The notes under the pieces are model-generated. The model searched no databases, had not been told where the DNA came from, and worked only from the letters and a program-made list of their open reading frames with translations. The translations under genes and the position numbers were made by a program. A stretch of 64,000 nt of DNA from Trametes villosa. Lineage: Eukaryota; Basidiomycota; Agaricomycetes; Polyporales; Polyporaceae. How positions within the stretch are numbered: the first letter of the stretch is position 1; the number at the start of each line of letters is the position of its first letter. Below, piece by piece: positions 1 through 11,641 of the stretch. Where the stretch lies: the NCBI GenBank assembly GCA_002964805.2, contig PUDQ02000057.1, positions 496,001 through 560,000 on the forward strand, in the 5' to 3' direction.

Positions 1-2000
1 GGAGAGATGAAGCTGGTGGTGAGGACTGGCAGACGATGCCCAACACCCTTTATACTCGGCGTCGCTGAGAGTCTGCATGGGCAAAGGGAGTGGTATTCCG
101 AATGAGGCGCCACGGAGACCAATTGCGTGGAGGGCGCGAGCAGTCCATCGGTCAGGCGAGGTACCACACATGTGCACAACGCGCTCGGAATTCGTCGCTG
201 TGTCCCTGGACGTGCATTCAACGGGAGAAAACGGTCAGTACGCGAGCCCGGCGCTCGAGTGGAGGCGGTCTTGGCAGTGTCGCTCCGTCGAGCGACGTAA
301 ACTCCATCGAGACATCGAGGAAGGCGAGCTCCCCATGTCACGCATTTCAATTCGCTATGGCCGCACCGATATCGGAATGGTGTCGACTAGCCGTTGGCCT
401 GGCGCGTCGCCACATATACCGGTCGGTGCTGGGATCCCCGACCTGCGCCGTCTGGAGGATTCTACGCCAATTCTACAATGGAAATTCATGAGACTCATTG
501 TACCAATAGACTCTGTGTAAACCCACTTGTCAATACGTGAGCTCCTTTGACTGAACGTGGTGGTGAGGAGACTCGGTGGCTTCGGTCGGCCCGCGAGTGG
601 GAGTTCTGCGCTAACACATTGGCGCCCGCAACTTGCCGCTGCATACTCGATGGCGGTGCCCCTCAGGTGCGTGGGAATTCTGGAATCCTTGTTCTCGGAC
701 CTCGCGGTCCTCCACCATCCTCCGAACCGTCGTCCTATACTACTCTGGTCCGGACTACAGTCGGCCGTCTGGCAATATACTCCGCGAGTAGGGGCTGTTG
801 TTCTCTAGGAAACAACGCTGTCAATCTGGGCCGCTCTTTCTCACTTGGCTCTCGTCATGGACCGCTCGCTGGCCCCGGGCTGAAGCTGAAGCTTGACTCA
901 GCCCGATCCGACAGGGCCCATGACAAACGAGAAGGTTTGTGACCTACCCGTGACTGTCCTCAGGTTCTATTGATTTACATATGCGCTCGTAGCGACCGAG
1001 GACTAAGATGCCCGTCTGCGGTGCCCGCCGCTCTCCGGTAGCGCGCTATATACCCGCCCGCCGTTTCCTCTTGCGGCAGGATTTCTACCAACCGCGGATG
1101 TCTGGTGGGATCAGGCTCGACACTTTAACATGAAGTATGCTCTCAAAACCACGCGGCTTCTCCAGACCGCTGCATGCCTTCCACCCGGTACTAGGCCGGA
1201 CTCGGAATTACTCGCCCGTGCCCTCGCGTTCTCGAGCCTGAGGACGCCGCCGCTCGAGCCCACACGCGCAATAACATCCCCATACCGCGTGGGCGAAGAC
1301 GGTAGCGCCCCTTGTGACCTGCGCTAAATACCAACCATATTTCCCCGTTTTCCGTCGGATCACAAGGCGCTGGGGCGCTATATCATATTCAACTGACAGT
1401 CAATTGAACGCCCTGCCTCGGGCATGTGGTGGGTGAGCTCAGGCTTCGGTTCCTCCTCGCGTCCTAACCGCGCCCCTTCCAGGTTTACGAATGAATCCGA
1501 CGTGTGGCGTATGGCACCTCAACGCCACACTATTGAATACTTCGTACGGACCTCATACTTTCTGCGGCGTACAGCGATTCTGACCGCTATCTCACTCTAG
1601 GAAGAAAATACGTATTGCGGGCATTGCTTGGTTAAATGTATCTGCGCGAGGTCGGGAACCCGGGGTCGGAGACGCACGCATGTGGCAATGTCGGCTTCGT
1701 CGACAATCACGATTATTGGTATATACCCCGGATATCTTCGTCGAAACACCGTCGCGCCGATAGTCCACAGGGATCCACCGCCACGTCGCTGTCAGTTGTA
1801 TGTCCTCACCCGTCGGACTCCGGCCGCCCACCCGATCCCCATCCGGAAGGGCACACACAAGACGCGAGGACCGCCATTTGCAAAGTATTGCCGAGTGGGC
1901 GGCGCTTCCCGTGGCGGACTGGCAACGCTGCTAGACCGAGGCCGAGGTGCTCTTCTCGTTCGTGGGGGACCTTTTGTCGACCTCTGGAGGCGTTTAACGC
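1..2000. other. No supportable gene
   Basis: The open frames here are short, overlap on both strands and show no recognisable domain, signal peptide or splice-linked continuation. I see no repeat boundary or RNA gene. It may be intergenic or the remnant of something decayed. Confidence 0.5.
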
Positions 2001-2009
2001 TCTCGAAGG

Positions 2010-2017
2010 TATATAAG
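2010..2017 (+). promoter_or_regulatory. TATA box of the small secreted protein gene
   Basis: TATATAAG lies about 150 bp before the ATG at 2162. A pyrimidine-rich initiator-like stretch follows (2036-2090), then a probable 5'-UTR intron (GTGAGT at 2094, TTGCAG ending at 2144). Strong TATA plus CT-rich leader is typical of highly expressed fungal genes. Confidence 0.6.
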
Positions 2018-2161
2018 ACTGGACAACGCTGCTCACCATCCCCACCACCAGCTCTCTCACTCTCTCAACAGTCTTCACTCCACCGCTTCTACAGTGAGTC
2101 CCCCGCCGTATTATCTACCGTATTCTTCGGCTGAATTCTTGCAGTCCCAGTCACAGACAAG

Positions 2162-2555
2162 ATGCAGTTCACCGCCGCCTTCGTCGCTCTCGCTGCGTTC
2201 GCCGTCACCCAGGTCTCCGCGAACGCGTCCATCGTGCGCCAGTTCAACGCCCTCGGTGCGACCGACCAGGGTGCGCTGCATACCTGCCTCAACAACTACC
2301 GCACCGACAACTGGGTACGTCGCGCGCCATCCTGCCCTCCTGGCGTATATTTTAGATACGTTGCTGACCGCCTCGCAGGACGGCATGAACTGCGGCGGGC
2401 GCGGCTGGTTCAAGGGCACGCACGACTACAAGAGCCCGGAGAACTGCTACGACGCGTGCGCCGGCCTGCTTGTGCAGGCGATCGACCAAGGCGCGTCGGA
2501 CGTCGAGTGCGACGACTTCGAGGGCGGCGCCCGGTGCTGGCTCGGGTTCCACTGA
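2162..2555 (+). CDS. Small secreted cysteine-rich protein
   Basis: Two exons, 2162-2314 and 2379-2555, joined by a 64-nt GTACGT...GCAG intron in phase 0, give a 109-aa protein. Residues 1-20 (MQFTAAFVALAAFAVTQVSA) form a clean signal peptide ending in a VSA cleavage motif. The mature part is about 89 aa with six cysteines, consistent with three disulfides, and ends in a Trp/Phe-rich tail. It resembles the small secreted proteins that basidiomycetes export as effector-like or surface proteins, but I recognise no family. The strong TATA promoter and GC-ending codon choice suggest high expression. Molecular function is unknown; secretion is a well-supported inference from the signal sequence. 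Confidence 0.85.
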
Positions 2556-2980
2556 GCGGTGGTCAGGAACGGGGTCTCGTGCTAGCTTGACTCGGAGTTG
2601 ATGTCGCTCTCGTTGCTGAGTAGTAGGGGATAGAGGAGTGTGTTTGGGATTCGCCAATGCGATTATGTCTGCTATAATCTTTTGTTTGGTCTGTCATCAT
2701 GCCGCCGTGTTCTCTCGTTCAATCGTATGCGGCTTACTTCGCGGCGGGACAGGTTTCCCGGTCAGTGTTAGGTCTGCATAGCCGGAGAAGGGTCCATTTC
2801 GATATGTGCGCACTCGCAAATGCGGGCGACTCCCTTCAATCAGCATCGAGCATTGTGACGGATCAAAGCATTCATTACAGCGTAGCATAAAGATTTAAGT
2901 GCGGAGTCCCTACCAGTACTCATACAGTCCAATAATCGCTTCGAACATTAACATACATCACCACTCAACATCCTTCGAGA

Positions 2981-4554
2981 TCAGACCACCGGCGCCGGGG
3001 CGTCCCCGCCCCCCTCCTCAAATCGCACCTCCCCGTCCTTCACCGTGACCTGCTTCCAGCGACCGCCAACTCCAGTGATGCGCCCAACCAAAGCCTCCAG
3101 GGCCGGGAAACGCCGTACGAACTCGCGCGCGTACTCCGCCATATCGAAGTCGGCTGCGGAACGTTCGACGGCGGTCAGCGGAATGGTGTCCGGAGATGGA
3201 GGGGGCGCTGCAGGGAGACCCGTCTGCTGGGTCGGAGTCGCTGTGCGGGCGGCATTCTGCGTCGTTCGCGGCCGTAACTTAGCTAGCACGATGTCGATGC
3301 TGAAGACGAGGTTGTGTAGCGGCGCGTGCTCCAGAGAGGACATCAGGTTTTCCTAAATAGGTCGAAAGTCAGCCTGCGGCCTGCGACGACGCGACGCTTG
3401 CGACTCGGGGTACGCACCATGATTGCGGCGACGTCGACTCCGTCGTCTTTCTGCTCGAGTCGACAACGCAGCCCTAAGCTCTCCAGCCGCGACCCGCCCG
3501 GCCCCCGGATGGCGGCGAAGACGTCCGCCGGGGAGCTGAGTTCTCCCGGCCAGCCTTGCGAGATGAGGAACCGTGGGCGCGCGTCGGACAGAACAGGCTC
3601 GAGCATGTACAGGTGGCTCTGATGCAGCGCGAGGAGCGTCATCCGCGTGATTGGACAGGATAGGCCCAGGAGATAGAGATCGACGAGCGAGCCTTTGTAC
3701 TCGTCTAGCTTGCTCCATGAGCTGCCGTGTGAAGCTTGTTCCAGGAGGTTTCGATCGCGCTGATCCCCCCAGAACTCCTTTTCTGGCCGGAGGTTGTCGC
3801 CCTCTCCGGTATGAATGGAGAGGTAGGTCAGCTTGGGGTAGGCCCGGACCAAGGCTACCGTTTGTGGGACCATCGCCTCCACCATTGCTAGCCGTCGCAT
3901 CTCCGGGTAGACGGATACTGGGTCGGGCATAATCACCGGATGGGTGTACCAGCGTTCGCAGTGGAGATCCTGTAGTGTCGAACAGGACTGCGCAAGAATT
4001 ACGGCGGGGTGGTATTTAGGCCAGTCGGCCAATGGTCTTAGGTCGAAGAAGCCATCCATGCCGGTTCCGAGGGGGAATGAGATACCGAGAGCGACGAGCT
4101 TGGACTGGGAGGACACCAGCATTTTGATGGTGTGTTTTCCTGCGCCCTGTAGCGCGACCTTCCGCAATGAGGAGAGTGCCGCGAAAGCGCTCAGAAGGGC
4201 AGGACGGCCGTCAAAGAGACGTTCGCTATTCATCAAGAAGAGGCAGGCAAGATTAAGCATGCACGGTAGAGCCACGGCTAGTTTCTCCGAGGTCGCTTTC
4301 GACAAGGCAGGGAACAGAAAGCACAAAGAACGGACAGATTGTATGCGCACGTCGCCGAGCGTTTGGTGTAAGAAAGCGAGGAATTGGAGGAGCGTCTTCT
4401 CGGAGGCCAAAGGAACGTCCTGTCGGAGGAGCGCCTTTGGTCCTTCGAGGTGGAGGAAGCGGCAGGAGTTCAGCAACCCAGCACAGTCGTCCCATGAGGA
4501 GGCGGCTGCCACCTCAAGGAGAATGTCGTAGTTGAGAATCGGACGCGATGTCAT
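2981..4554 (-). CDS. F-box/LRR-like protein, paralogue 1
   Basis: Exon 1 is 4554-3418 and exon 2 is 3352-2981; the 65-nt intron (GTGCGT...TTAG) is phase 0, giving 502 aa. The N-terminus (PILNYDILLEVAAASSW, then LL.SCR.LHLEGP) looks like a degenerate F-box, followed by leucine-rich segments and a conserved block with WPKYHPAVILA and RWYTHP. Paralogues 2 (5706-7366) and 3 (14717-16427) have the same single intron at the same place and the same upstream promoter element. Exon 2 begins ENLMSSLEHAPL, and unlike the paralogues this copy lacks an Asp/Glu tract, carrying a Pro/Thr-rich linker instead. If the F-box is real, the protein would be an SCF adaptor; no catalytic motif is visible. The start is set by alignment with the paralogues. 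A 5'-UTR intron (GTGAGTATATGC, donor near 4743) is shared with them. Confidence 0.8.
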
Positions 4555-5078
4555 GATTCACCCGAGACCTAAGGACGCGGAGAAGAGTTAGCAACCTGAT
4601 AAGATCTTCTCAGGAGCCCTGAGAATGACTAGTCACTTGTAATTCGAGATCGTTGGGGTGTGTCTCTCGAAAGTCAAGCAACTGAGTCGAAGGGTATAGA
4701 GCAACTTCATGCGTACAGTGAGTAGGAGGGCGCATATACTCACCGGGAAGGGCTTCAATCTCCTTTGTAAGTGTTGGGCACAGACATATACAATTTTCAA
4801 CCTGGAGTAAAAGGTGCTTTGAGTTAGCTTACATGCGTTGCGCCATGGGTTGTGACTTGTCCAGCGGGACTATCCCGATACCGACTCACCTGGTAGAGGG
4901 AAGTGGTGGCGTCTGTACGCCGTTATACCTCGCCTTTATTCACAAATATTGCTAGCTGGTTGACACTCTTGTGGGGACAGGGGGGAGCTTTTCAGCTTCA
5001 GAGCAGAGAGTAAGTAGAGAGCACCGACTAGCTGCAGAATGGCGAAGGGGTGACGCACTCCGCGCCGAGGACGTTTCC

Positions 5079-5096
5079 AAACTCCGCGTTCCCACG
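5079..5096 (-). promoter_or_regulatory. Conserved promoter element of the F-box-like family, copy 1
   Basis: Read on the coding strand this is CGTGGGAACGCGGAGTTT, identical over 18 bp to elements upstream of the other two paralogues (7746-7763 and 14355-14372). It lies 525 bp before the ATG. Neighbouring intergenic sequence is much less similar, so the block is either a regulatory site or a conserved relic of the duplication. Confidence 0.6.
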
Positions 5097-5160
5097 CTCC
5101 TGTAAGTCCGGCCGTGGGCTTAGCACAATCAGTCCGGTAGTGCATATTGTAATGAAGACT

Positions 5161-5296
5161 CAGTCTCGTGGTGGTGAAAGACTGTATTGCTGTCCTATCT
5201 ACCTGTAATGAAGACTAAAGGTACAATGTAAGACTGGGAAAGAGGAACGGAAACAGTCGCGCGGGCTCACCTCAGTCTCGTGGTGGTGAAAGACTG
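5161..5296. repeat. Two 24-bp repeats forming hairpins
   Basis: A 24-bp unit starting CAGTCTCGTGG and ending AAAGACTG occurs at 5161-5184 and 5273-5296. In the second copy the stem extends to an 11-bp perfect inverted repeat (CACCTCAGTCT and its complement) around a 12-nt loop. Function unknown. Confidence 0.6.
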
Positions 5297-5705
5297 AGGT
5301 GTGAATGGCCCGCGCGGCGCGGAAACGCAGGTCGCGTCGGTCACGTGGGGGCGTCGCGTAGCTAAGCGCTCATGCGCCGCGCTGTCGCGGTCGACCTCCA
5401 CAACACATATATACACCGCGGTTAGTGAGAGTACAATCTCTCATTTATCCTGCCTTTTGGCGTAGTGGCTCGAGCGCCGGTGTCTCAGCCAGCTTACACC
5501 TCCCTCCAAAACTCATGTACATCACCGCCTCAAGCCTCAGAGCCTGCGAGCCCGCGCAGTATGGTCAGTGTCCCTTTCTTCCTATCAAGCACCCATACTG
5601 AAAGAGGTCAGCAATTTAATATTTGCTACACGTCATGTTGCTTCTCAGTCATGGTATCTAGATACAGCACCGTCTGACCCCGTCGCACAATGCCGTTTCG
5701 CGCGA

Positions 5706-7366
5706 TTACCCCTTCACATGCACTTCCCCGTTCTCCAGCGTAGCCCTCTTGCTTCCGTGACCCCACGCTCCATCTATTCGGACCGTCGCCCGCGTCAACG
5801 TCGGGACCAGCGTGGCGAACCTGCGCACGTAGTCGCCGGGGTCGAACTCGGACGCCGACCGTTCCGCGAGGTACAGAGGAGGACTGTCCGGGTTGCGCGG
5901 GGATGGGATCACGATGCCGCTGTCGTTGGCATCCTCGCCCTCCCCCTCTTCGTCTTCACCCTCGTCCCCTTCGTCTTCTTCAAGTTCGTCTTCATCGTCA
6001 TCGTCAACATCCTCGCCGTTCATGATACGCAAGACCCTGGCGGCCGCCGAATCATCGTAGCGCCGTGCCTCGGATGCAGTGAACGTCGGCAGGCGGATTG
6101 TGAGCTGCAACGACTGAAGAGGGGCGTGCTCGAGCGACGACAACAACTTCTCCTGAAACCAATAGCCGTCAGAACCCAAACACGCTGATCCGGAACCGGT
6201 AGGCGTCCACGTACCAATAGGACAGCAACATCCACGCCCCCGTCCCTGCGATGGAGCGTATAGTCGAGCGTGAGGCTCTCTAGACGGGACCCGCCACGCC
6301 CTTGCAGTGCGGTGTATATCTCCGCCGCGGAGTCAGGCCCCCGTGCAAGCACGCGCACGAGCAGGTGCCGCGGGCGTGCGTGAAGTAGGACAGGCTTCAG
6401 CATGTAGAGGTGCGCCCGGTGCAGAGCTCGGAGCCCCACCCGCTCGACAAGACAAGCCAGGCCCAATAGATACAAGTCGACAAGAGCCCCAGAGAAAACC
6501 TCCAGCTTGGTCCATGAACAGCCCGGCAAACCCTGCGCAGCGAGGTTCTTATCGCGATGGGTAGCATCATGAAACGGTCTTTCTGAGGCGCTGCTGTTAT
6601 CTGCCTCACAGGTGAGGATGGAGAGGTAGGCGAGTTCGGGGTATGCGCGAACGAGGGCCGCCGTGAGAGGGATCGAGGCCGTACTCATTTTCAGCCGACA
6701 CATCTCCGGGTACACGAGCTCGGGGTCGGGCATGATTTCGGAATGCGTGTACCAGCGGTCGCACGTGAGCTCCCGCAGAGTGGGACGGGAGTGTGCGAGC
6801 AGAACGGCGGGGTGGTATTTCGGCCAGTCTTCTTCCGGCGTCACATTCTCGTCGAAGAACCCGTCCTCGTCGCATTCGGGAGGGAACTCGATTTCCACGG
6901 AGACCAGCTGTGACTGAGATTTCTGAAGAAACCTGATCGTGTGCTCCCCTGCGCCCGGGAAGTAAAGCATCCTAAGAGAGGTCAGGGCTGCAAAGGCGTC
7001 CAGGAGGCCAGGCCCTCGGCCGTCGAAGAGGTATTCGCTGCTGATCATGCCCAGAGCAGACAGATTGGACATCTGGGAAAGCGCCTGAACTAACTTCGAG
7101 GAGGTCTTCGTTGACATGCGCTTAAGCCAGAAGTGTAGATCCCGAACAGATTTGTGGCGCGCGCCGTCCAGTCCCCGGCGAAGAAAGGCGAGAAAGCTGA
7201 GAAGTTCAGATTCCTTGTAGAGGCTGACAGGCTGGCGAAGGAGCATTTTGTGGCCTTCTAGATGGAGCGAGCGACATGAGTCCAAAAGCCCGGTAGAATC
7301 CTTCCACGAGGACACGGCTGCTATCTCCAAGAGGATGTCATAGTTGAGGATAGGGCGCGAAGCCAT
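5706..7366 (-). CDS. F-box/LRR-like protein, paralogue 2
   Basis: Exon 1 is 7366-6215 and exon 2 is 6152-5706; a 62-nt phase-0 intron (GTACGT...TTCAG) gives 532 aa. Sequence runs in parallel with paralogues 1 and 3: degenerate F-box at the N-terminus (ASRPILNYDILLEIA), leucine-rich middle with YLAYLSILT-type repeats, the WPKYHPAVLLAHSRPTL block, and exon 2 starting EKLLSSLEHAPL. Exon 2 carries a run of about 35 mostly Asp/Glu residues before the conserved SGIVIPSP and YLAERSASEFD blocks. An upstream in-frame extension exists, but MASRP matches the paralogues' start and follows a 5'-UTR intron (donor at 7488). Likely an SCF adaptor if the F-box is functional. Confidence 0.82.
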
Positions 7367-7633
7367 GATGAATGAGAGATCTGGCCCAGTCAGTGAGCTT
7401 GAGCGGGATTCAACGATCCAGAGTGTCATAGAGCCGGACCAGTAGGTACAATGCAATGGATAAATAGAATTTGGGTGCATATACTCACCTGGACGGGACT
7501 TGTACGCAACTCTCAAGTTGTATGAAGACGATGAGCGGGGAGGGAGCTGCATGCGACGAGAAGTCATGGTCAGTGATCCTGAGTAACGTGACTTATTTGG
7601 AGCACTACATGCCTGTAATCTCAGGTTTTTTCA

Positions 7634-7651
7634 GCGACTATACGCACTCTG
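7634..7651 (-). promoter_or_regulatory. TATA-like element shared by paralogues 2 and 3
   Basis: On the coding strand it reads CAGAGTGCGTATAGTCGC; paralogue 3 has the same 18 bp with one change at 14440-14457. It lies 268 bp before this ATG and 260 bp before the other, so it probably marks the core promoter. Confidence 0.55.
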
Positions 7652-7745
7652 TCGAGGACGGTGAAGAGCAGAAGACAGAGCAGAGTACTTGCGAGCGCGG
7701 CGGTGACCGATATTTGCCAAGCAACTTCTGTGGGCACAGTGCTTC

Positions 7746-7763
7746 AAACTCCGCGTTCCCACG
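7746..7763 (-). promoter_or_regulatory. Conserved promoter element of the F-box-like family, copy 2
   Basis: Coding strand CGTGGGAACGCGGAGTTT, 380 bp before the ATG at 7366 and 94 bp upstream of the TATA-like element. Identity with copy 3 extends a few bases beyond the 18-bp core. Confidence 0.6.
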
Positions 7764-7851
7764 ATTGTCTCTCGCAACCGGACATGGCCTCCCGACTAAC
7801 ACAACGGTAATAGCACAACAGTGAAGCGGAGGTGACGCTGCTGCTTCTACA

Positions 7852-8466
7852 TTATCATACACGCATTCAACTTGAGTAAGTAATCAAGCGTACGAATAGG
7901 ACGGACAATGCTGGCATGACGAACCAAGTATCGGAAGGGCGGATCAGTGGAGAGGAGCGTTCATTCGATCTCCATCGACTCCTTCTCGTACTTCTTCATG
8001 ACGCTCACCGTCTGCGCTGTCAGAGGGGTGGAGGAGGTTATGCTAGGGTCTTTTGTGGTGAGTCCTTCTATGCGGTGGTTTCGTGTGGCCGCTCACTGAC
8101 GCATCATCGCAGGGTCAAGAAAGCCCGGCCTCAGGCTACGGAAGGGGATACCGAGTCATCGTAGACCCAGCTTGGATCTCATTGCGATGTCTGCCATCAC
8201 GCTACAACCTGTGCTATGTTGCTTTACACTCATGTTGCTTTACACTCATGCTATCCGAGTCGGGATATATGCCGAAGCTTGCGGCCGGTATGCGTGATCA
8301 TCCCGCGACTCTTGTAAGAGTTTGCTTCGGGGGGCTACATACCTCTATAAATCCGAGGCTTGGAACACAAGTTTCTATGCCACCGGTGCACCCCTCGCCA
8401 GATTTGAGGGGTTTTTCGTGAGATTAACGACACTTTCGCGCGCCCGTAAGGATTTGAGGAGGATGC
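7852..8466. other. Intergenic, no gene seen
   Basis: Contains only short open frames and a perfect 16-bp tandem duplication (TTGCTTTACACTCATG, about 8219-8250). Nothing else is supportable. Confidence 0.45.
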
Positions 8467-8472
8467 AAAAAA
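8467..8472 (-). terminator. Pol III terminator of tRNA-Lys
   Basis: A run of six T on the minus strand lies a few bases after the 3' end of the tRNA gene, the standard RNA polymerase III stop signal. Confidence 0.75.
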
Positions 8473-8476
8473 CTCT

Positions 8477-8560
8477 AGCCCACCGCGAGGGTCGAACTCG
8501 CAGCCTTCAGATCACCCGCTAGTAAGAGTCTGACGCTCTATCCGATTGAGCTAGGCGGGC
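8477..8560 (-). tRNA. tRNA-Lys(CUU) with a 10-nt intron
   Basis: The minus strand folds into a full cloverleaf: acceptor GCCCGCC pairing with GGTGGGC, D-arm GCTC/GAGC, anticodon stem TCAGA/TCTGA, T-arm GCGAG/CTCGC with loop TTCGACC. The anticodon loop reads CTCTTA, then a 10-nt insert (CTAGCGGGTG), then A, placing the intron at the canonical position 37/38. Anticodon CTT gives lysine. Internal A and B boxes and the downstream T-run support a functional gene. Confidence 0.92.
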
Positions 8561-8950
8561 GATGACGGGGTTACCATTGATGAATGCAATAAGCTATTCA
8601 ACCTCATGTCCGTTTCTGCAGTGAACATTCACCCCGATGTGCCACTCGGAGGAGTTGTTGCGAGATTTTCCACACTTTCTTTCCTATGACCAACTAAGTA
8701 TACCTCTGAAGTGTTCCAGCGCAACTCACAGTTTTCCGAGCCCTCAGAACACAGTGTCATAGATCGCTGACGGCCCCTACGGTGGGGTGGCATACCGTAT
8801 AGCGCGAGAGAAATTTAGTCTTGATGAGGCAAGTTCGTCATGATTTACCCAGTGCGCATGACTTTGACTTGCAGTTTAGACTCTTGCCGACTTTCCATTT
8901 CATTCCCTACTTACACTAGCTGTCCAAAGCACTCTCATCATAACGCCGAG

Positions 8951-10272
8951 ATGTTGCTGAACGTCCCGCCCGAAATCATCTTCACCATCATCCGCTCGCT
9001 GGACCGGGACGTGGAAGCCCTGCGGAACGCCGCTCTCGTCTGTCACGCCCTCCTACCCGCGGTACGCGAGGAGCTCTTCAAGGTGATGAACGCGCGCGCA
9101 TTAGTGCACCCCTACATGCGCCCCTTCCTTGACCTCGTGGTCGAGCTCCAGATCGGCCATCGTCCCAAGTGGCTCGATTTCTCCTTCGTAGCGAACCTTC
9201 AGCTCGAGCCCCTGCGGAAACTCAAAGCGATCCGGTTCATATGTCCCCAGCCGCTCTTCTACAGGAAGGTGCCCCCGGAACTGTACACGGTACTTGCCTC
9301 GCGTGCGAGTGTCACAGAACTCATCCTCTACCGCGCCGTATTCCGCAACCTCGCACACGCACAGACCCTCATATGCGCCCTCCCGAACCTATCGCACTTA
9401 TCCATGCAGAAAGTCAACTTCATCGACCTCGGCTTTCTGGGCTATGCAGCACCTCTCAGCACCGATAGCCAGGCCATCGCCGCTGTCGCCTCGGAACGGC
9501 CTCGCCTCGCCCGGTTGTCGGTAGTCCCGAGCACGCTCAGTATGGCGACGTCTAGCATCATCGCATGGCTGGCCCAGGGCCCTAGCGCGCAATCCCTCCG
9601 CACCCTCGTCGTCCCGTACAAATCCGCTGCCGTGCATCTGGTGCTGGAGAATTTTGGCGACACCGTTGAGGATTTGCGCATGCCCGTGAGCGAGCTTGAC
9701 AGTCAGTCCATCCTCTTTCACGCTCTGTTTTATCCTGACACATCCTTTTGCCTTGCGGTTGCCTAGATGGAGTCTACAGCGGTTATCTGGAGAGATACAC
9801 GAAATTGCGCACGCTGACGGTCTTTCTGGGAGCGTACAGCACGAGCCAAGGCCCATGGTTTCTCCTCGCGCCGTTCTTCGAGCGCGGTATCTTCGCGAAG
9901 CATCTACACACCATCGTCATCGACGTCCGGGTCGAGTACCCGATGCAGGCTCTTTCTTCCGCGGTTGACTGGGCGGCGCTTGATCGCGTGAACGACGAGC
10001 TGGACGAAGAGAAGTTCGAGGCACTGCAGAAGGTTGTGTTCATCATTCAATGGAGTGAGAAGCTGGCGTGGACTCCTGAGGGTGAGCAGAAGGAGATGGT
10101 CAGAACGCAAATCGAGCAACGGTTGTACAACCTCGACGACGCGGGCAAGCTAGATGTGAGGGTCCAGGTGGTGAAGAAGGTGCGTATACAATCGTTGATG
10201 GTCGTTGGCACACTTTCATACGAAGCATTGTGCCAGTTTTACGATTCGATCTGTCGTGAGGATATGAATTAA
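8951..10272 (+). CDS. F-box protein
   Basis: Exons 8951-9701 and 9767-10272 joined by a 65-nt intron (GTCAGT...CCTAG, phase 1) give 418 aa. Residues 1-45 (MLLNVPPEIIFTIIRSLD...LRNAALVCHALLP) match a canonical fungal F-box: a short hydrophobic helix, Leu-Pro-Pro-Glu-Ile, and the LRN.ALVC segment. The rest has irregular leucine-rich repeats (ELILYR, LPNLSHLSM, LARLSV), as in substrate-binding regions of SCF adaptors. A stronger-looking GTGAGC donor at 9685 would break the frame, so the GTCAGT donor at 9702 is chosen. A start further upstream at 8840 is possible but adds an un-F-box-like leader. It is not a member of the paralogous trio nearby. Substrate unknown. Confidence 0.8.
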
Positions 10273-11641
10273 GCCGCATATTGAAGAGCCGGCAAGCCCG
10301 AGCGTCAGTGTACTTTGCCCGACGTCACTGCATGTGCATACCTCGCTAAGGATCGACTCGGCTTGTCTTCACAGCACAACAAAATCAATCGATAACTACT
10401 AAGACCGGAAGCTTAGACGTAAGTACCCGTTCTCTAGCCGCGTGGACAAGAACATATACCAACAAGCAGCTGCCGGTCCCTAAGAACTTGCACAATGCCT
10501 GCATGCTCCCTGCGCTCGCCCCGAATTTGTCGGCGTGTCTATACACCTGTACATATGCGAGGCGTCGTGAGCTGCCGTCGCCGGTAGAAGTCCCAGTCGG
10601 GCAAGGGCCGGACTTCGGAGTACCTCCCGCTATGCACACCGCGTCTCCGTAACGGCCCCTAATCTTTCGCAATCGCCCGCACTTGCTTGTGCTTCCACGC
10701 TCGAAGAAATCGCACTCAGGTCGTAGCTAGCTTTTATGCAACGGAGGTGTACAGTTCAGCCCGCAGCTTCTATGCGAGCGAAGACCACAGTCAAACTCCC
10801 GCCGATTGAGATACTAGCACTCGCCGAATCTTGGCAGGCGAAGATATCAACCTGAAGGCGCAGGTGGAAGGAAGCATTCAGACGCAGACATTGGCCACGC
10901 TCCCTTTAGGTGAAGTCTACATCTGAATAATCCATGAGAGATAGTCTGTGAATGCAATCATGTGCAATTGAAACACTGTACACAGGAGTGAGTTTCTTTG
11001 TGCGCACATCCTGCCGCTGTGGCTTCTGCCCGTCCGTAGAGTGCTGATCTGAGAGAAGCAAACCTTGGCTTCATACTAAATCTATACAGGTGCCACTATG
11101 TCACGTCAACGTAGGAGGCGAGAAATCCAGATGTCTTGAATTAGTCTAATGCATGTGGTTGGCCTATAAGTACGAAGACATACAATCAGCGCCGTTCTTT
11201 CGCGTTTGTACGAACCATTCTGACCATGGCGCAGCCTAGGTCAGTATTTGAGCCCGCCTGCGGCGTATTCTTCGCCCAGTTGTTTTTCATGAGAACTATG
11301 ACACGCTGTGGACAGGAAGCAACGGTGACAGACACAGCCCGTCGGACTCGGGAGTCGGAAGATGCGTGTTCGAGGAGAGCGCAGAAAAGAGACGCCCGGT
11401 GGGAATCGTAAATGGCAGATGCCGAGCCAATGGGAATGCGCGAATGGGCAGGCAAAAGGCCGCGCCGATTCTCTGCACAAGCCACAAGCCCAGCTGCACC
11501 CGGCCCAACCGAAACAAGTATTCTCGCCCGTCGTATCGCAAAGATGCGCAATCTTCCATCCCAACCTCCCCGTCCCCCCGACGCCTGCCCGTTTAGGTAA
11601 CTTCTCCCCTCCTCCCCCCGCCCTCCCCGCCCCTCCTGCCC
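10273..11641. other. Intergenic, probable promoter of the ubinuclein gene
   Basis: No frame here shows a domain or plausible splicing. The last 150 bp before 11642 are very C/T-rich, as expected for a fungal 5' leader. Confidence 0.5.

Larger units (their letters stand above)
4555..5705. other. Upstream region of F-box-like paralogue 1
   Basis: Holds the 5'-UTR intron donor (about 4743), the conserved promoter element (5079-5096), two copies of a hairpin-forming repeat (5161-5296) and, on the plus strand, a TATATA run near 5407 with only a very short open frame after it. No other gene is supportable. Confidence 0.5.

Noticed and set aside
9685..9690. GTGAGC as the donor in the F-box gene at 8951
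   Set aside because: It would put exon 2 out of frame; the weaker GTCAGT at 9702 keeps the conserved frame.
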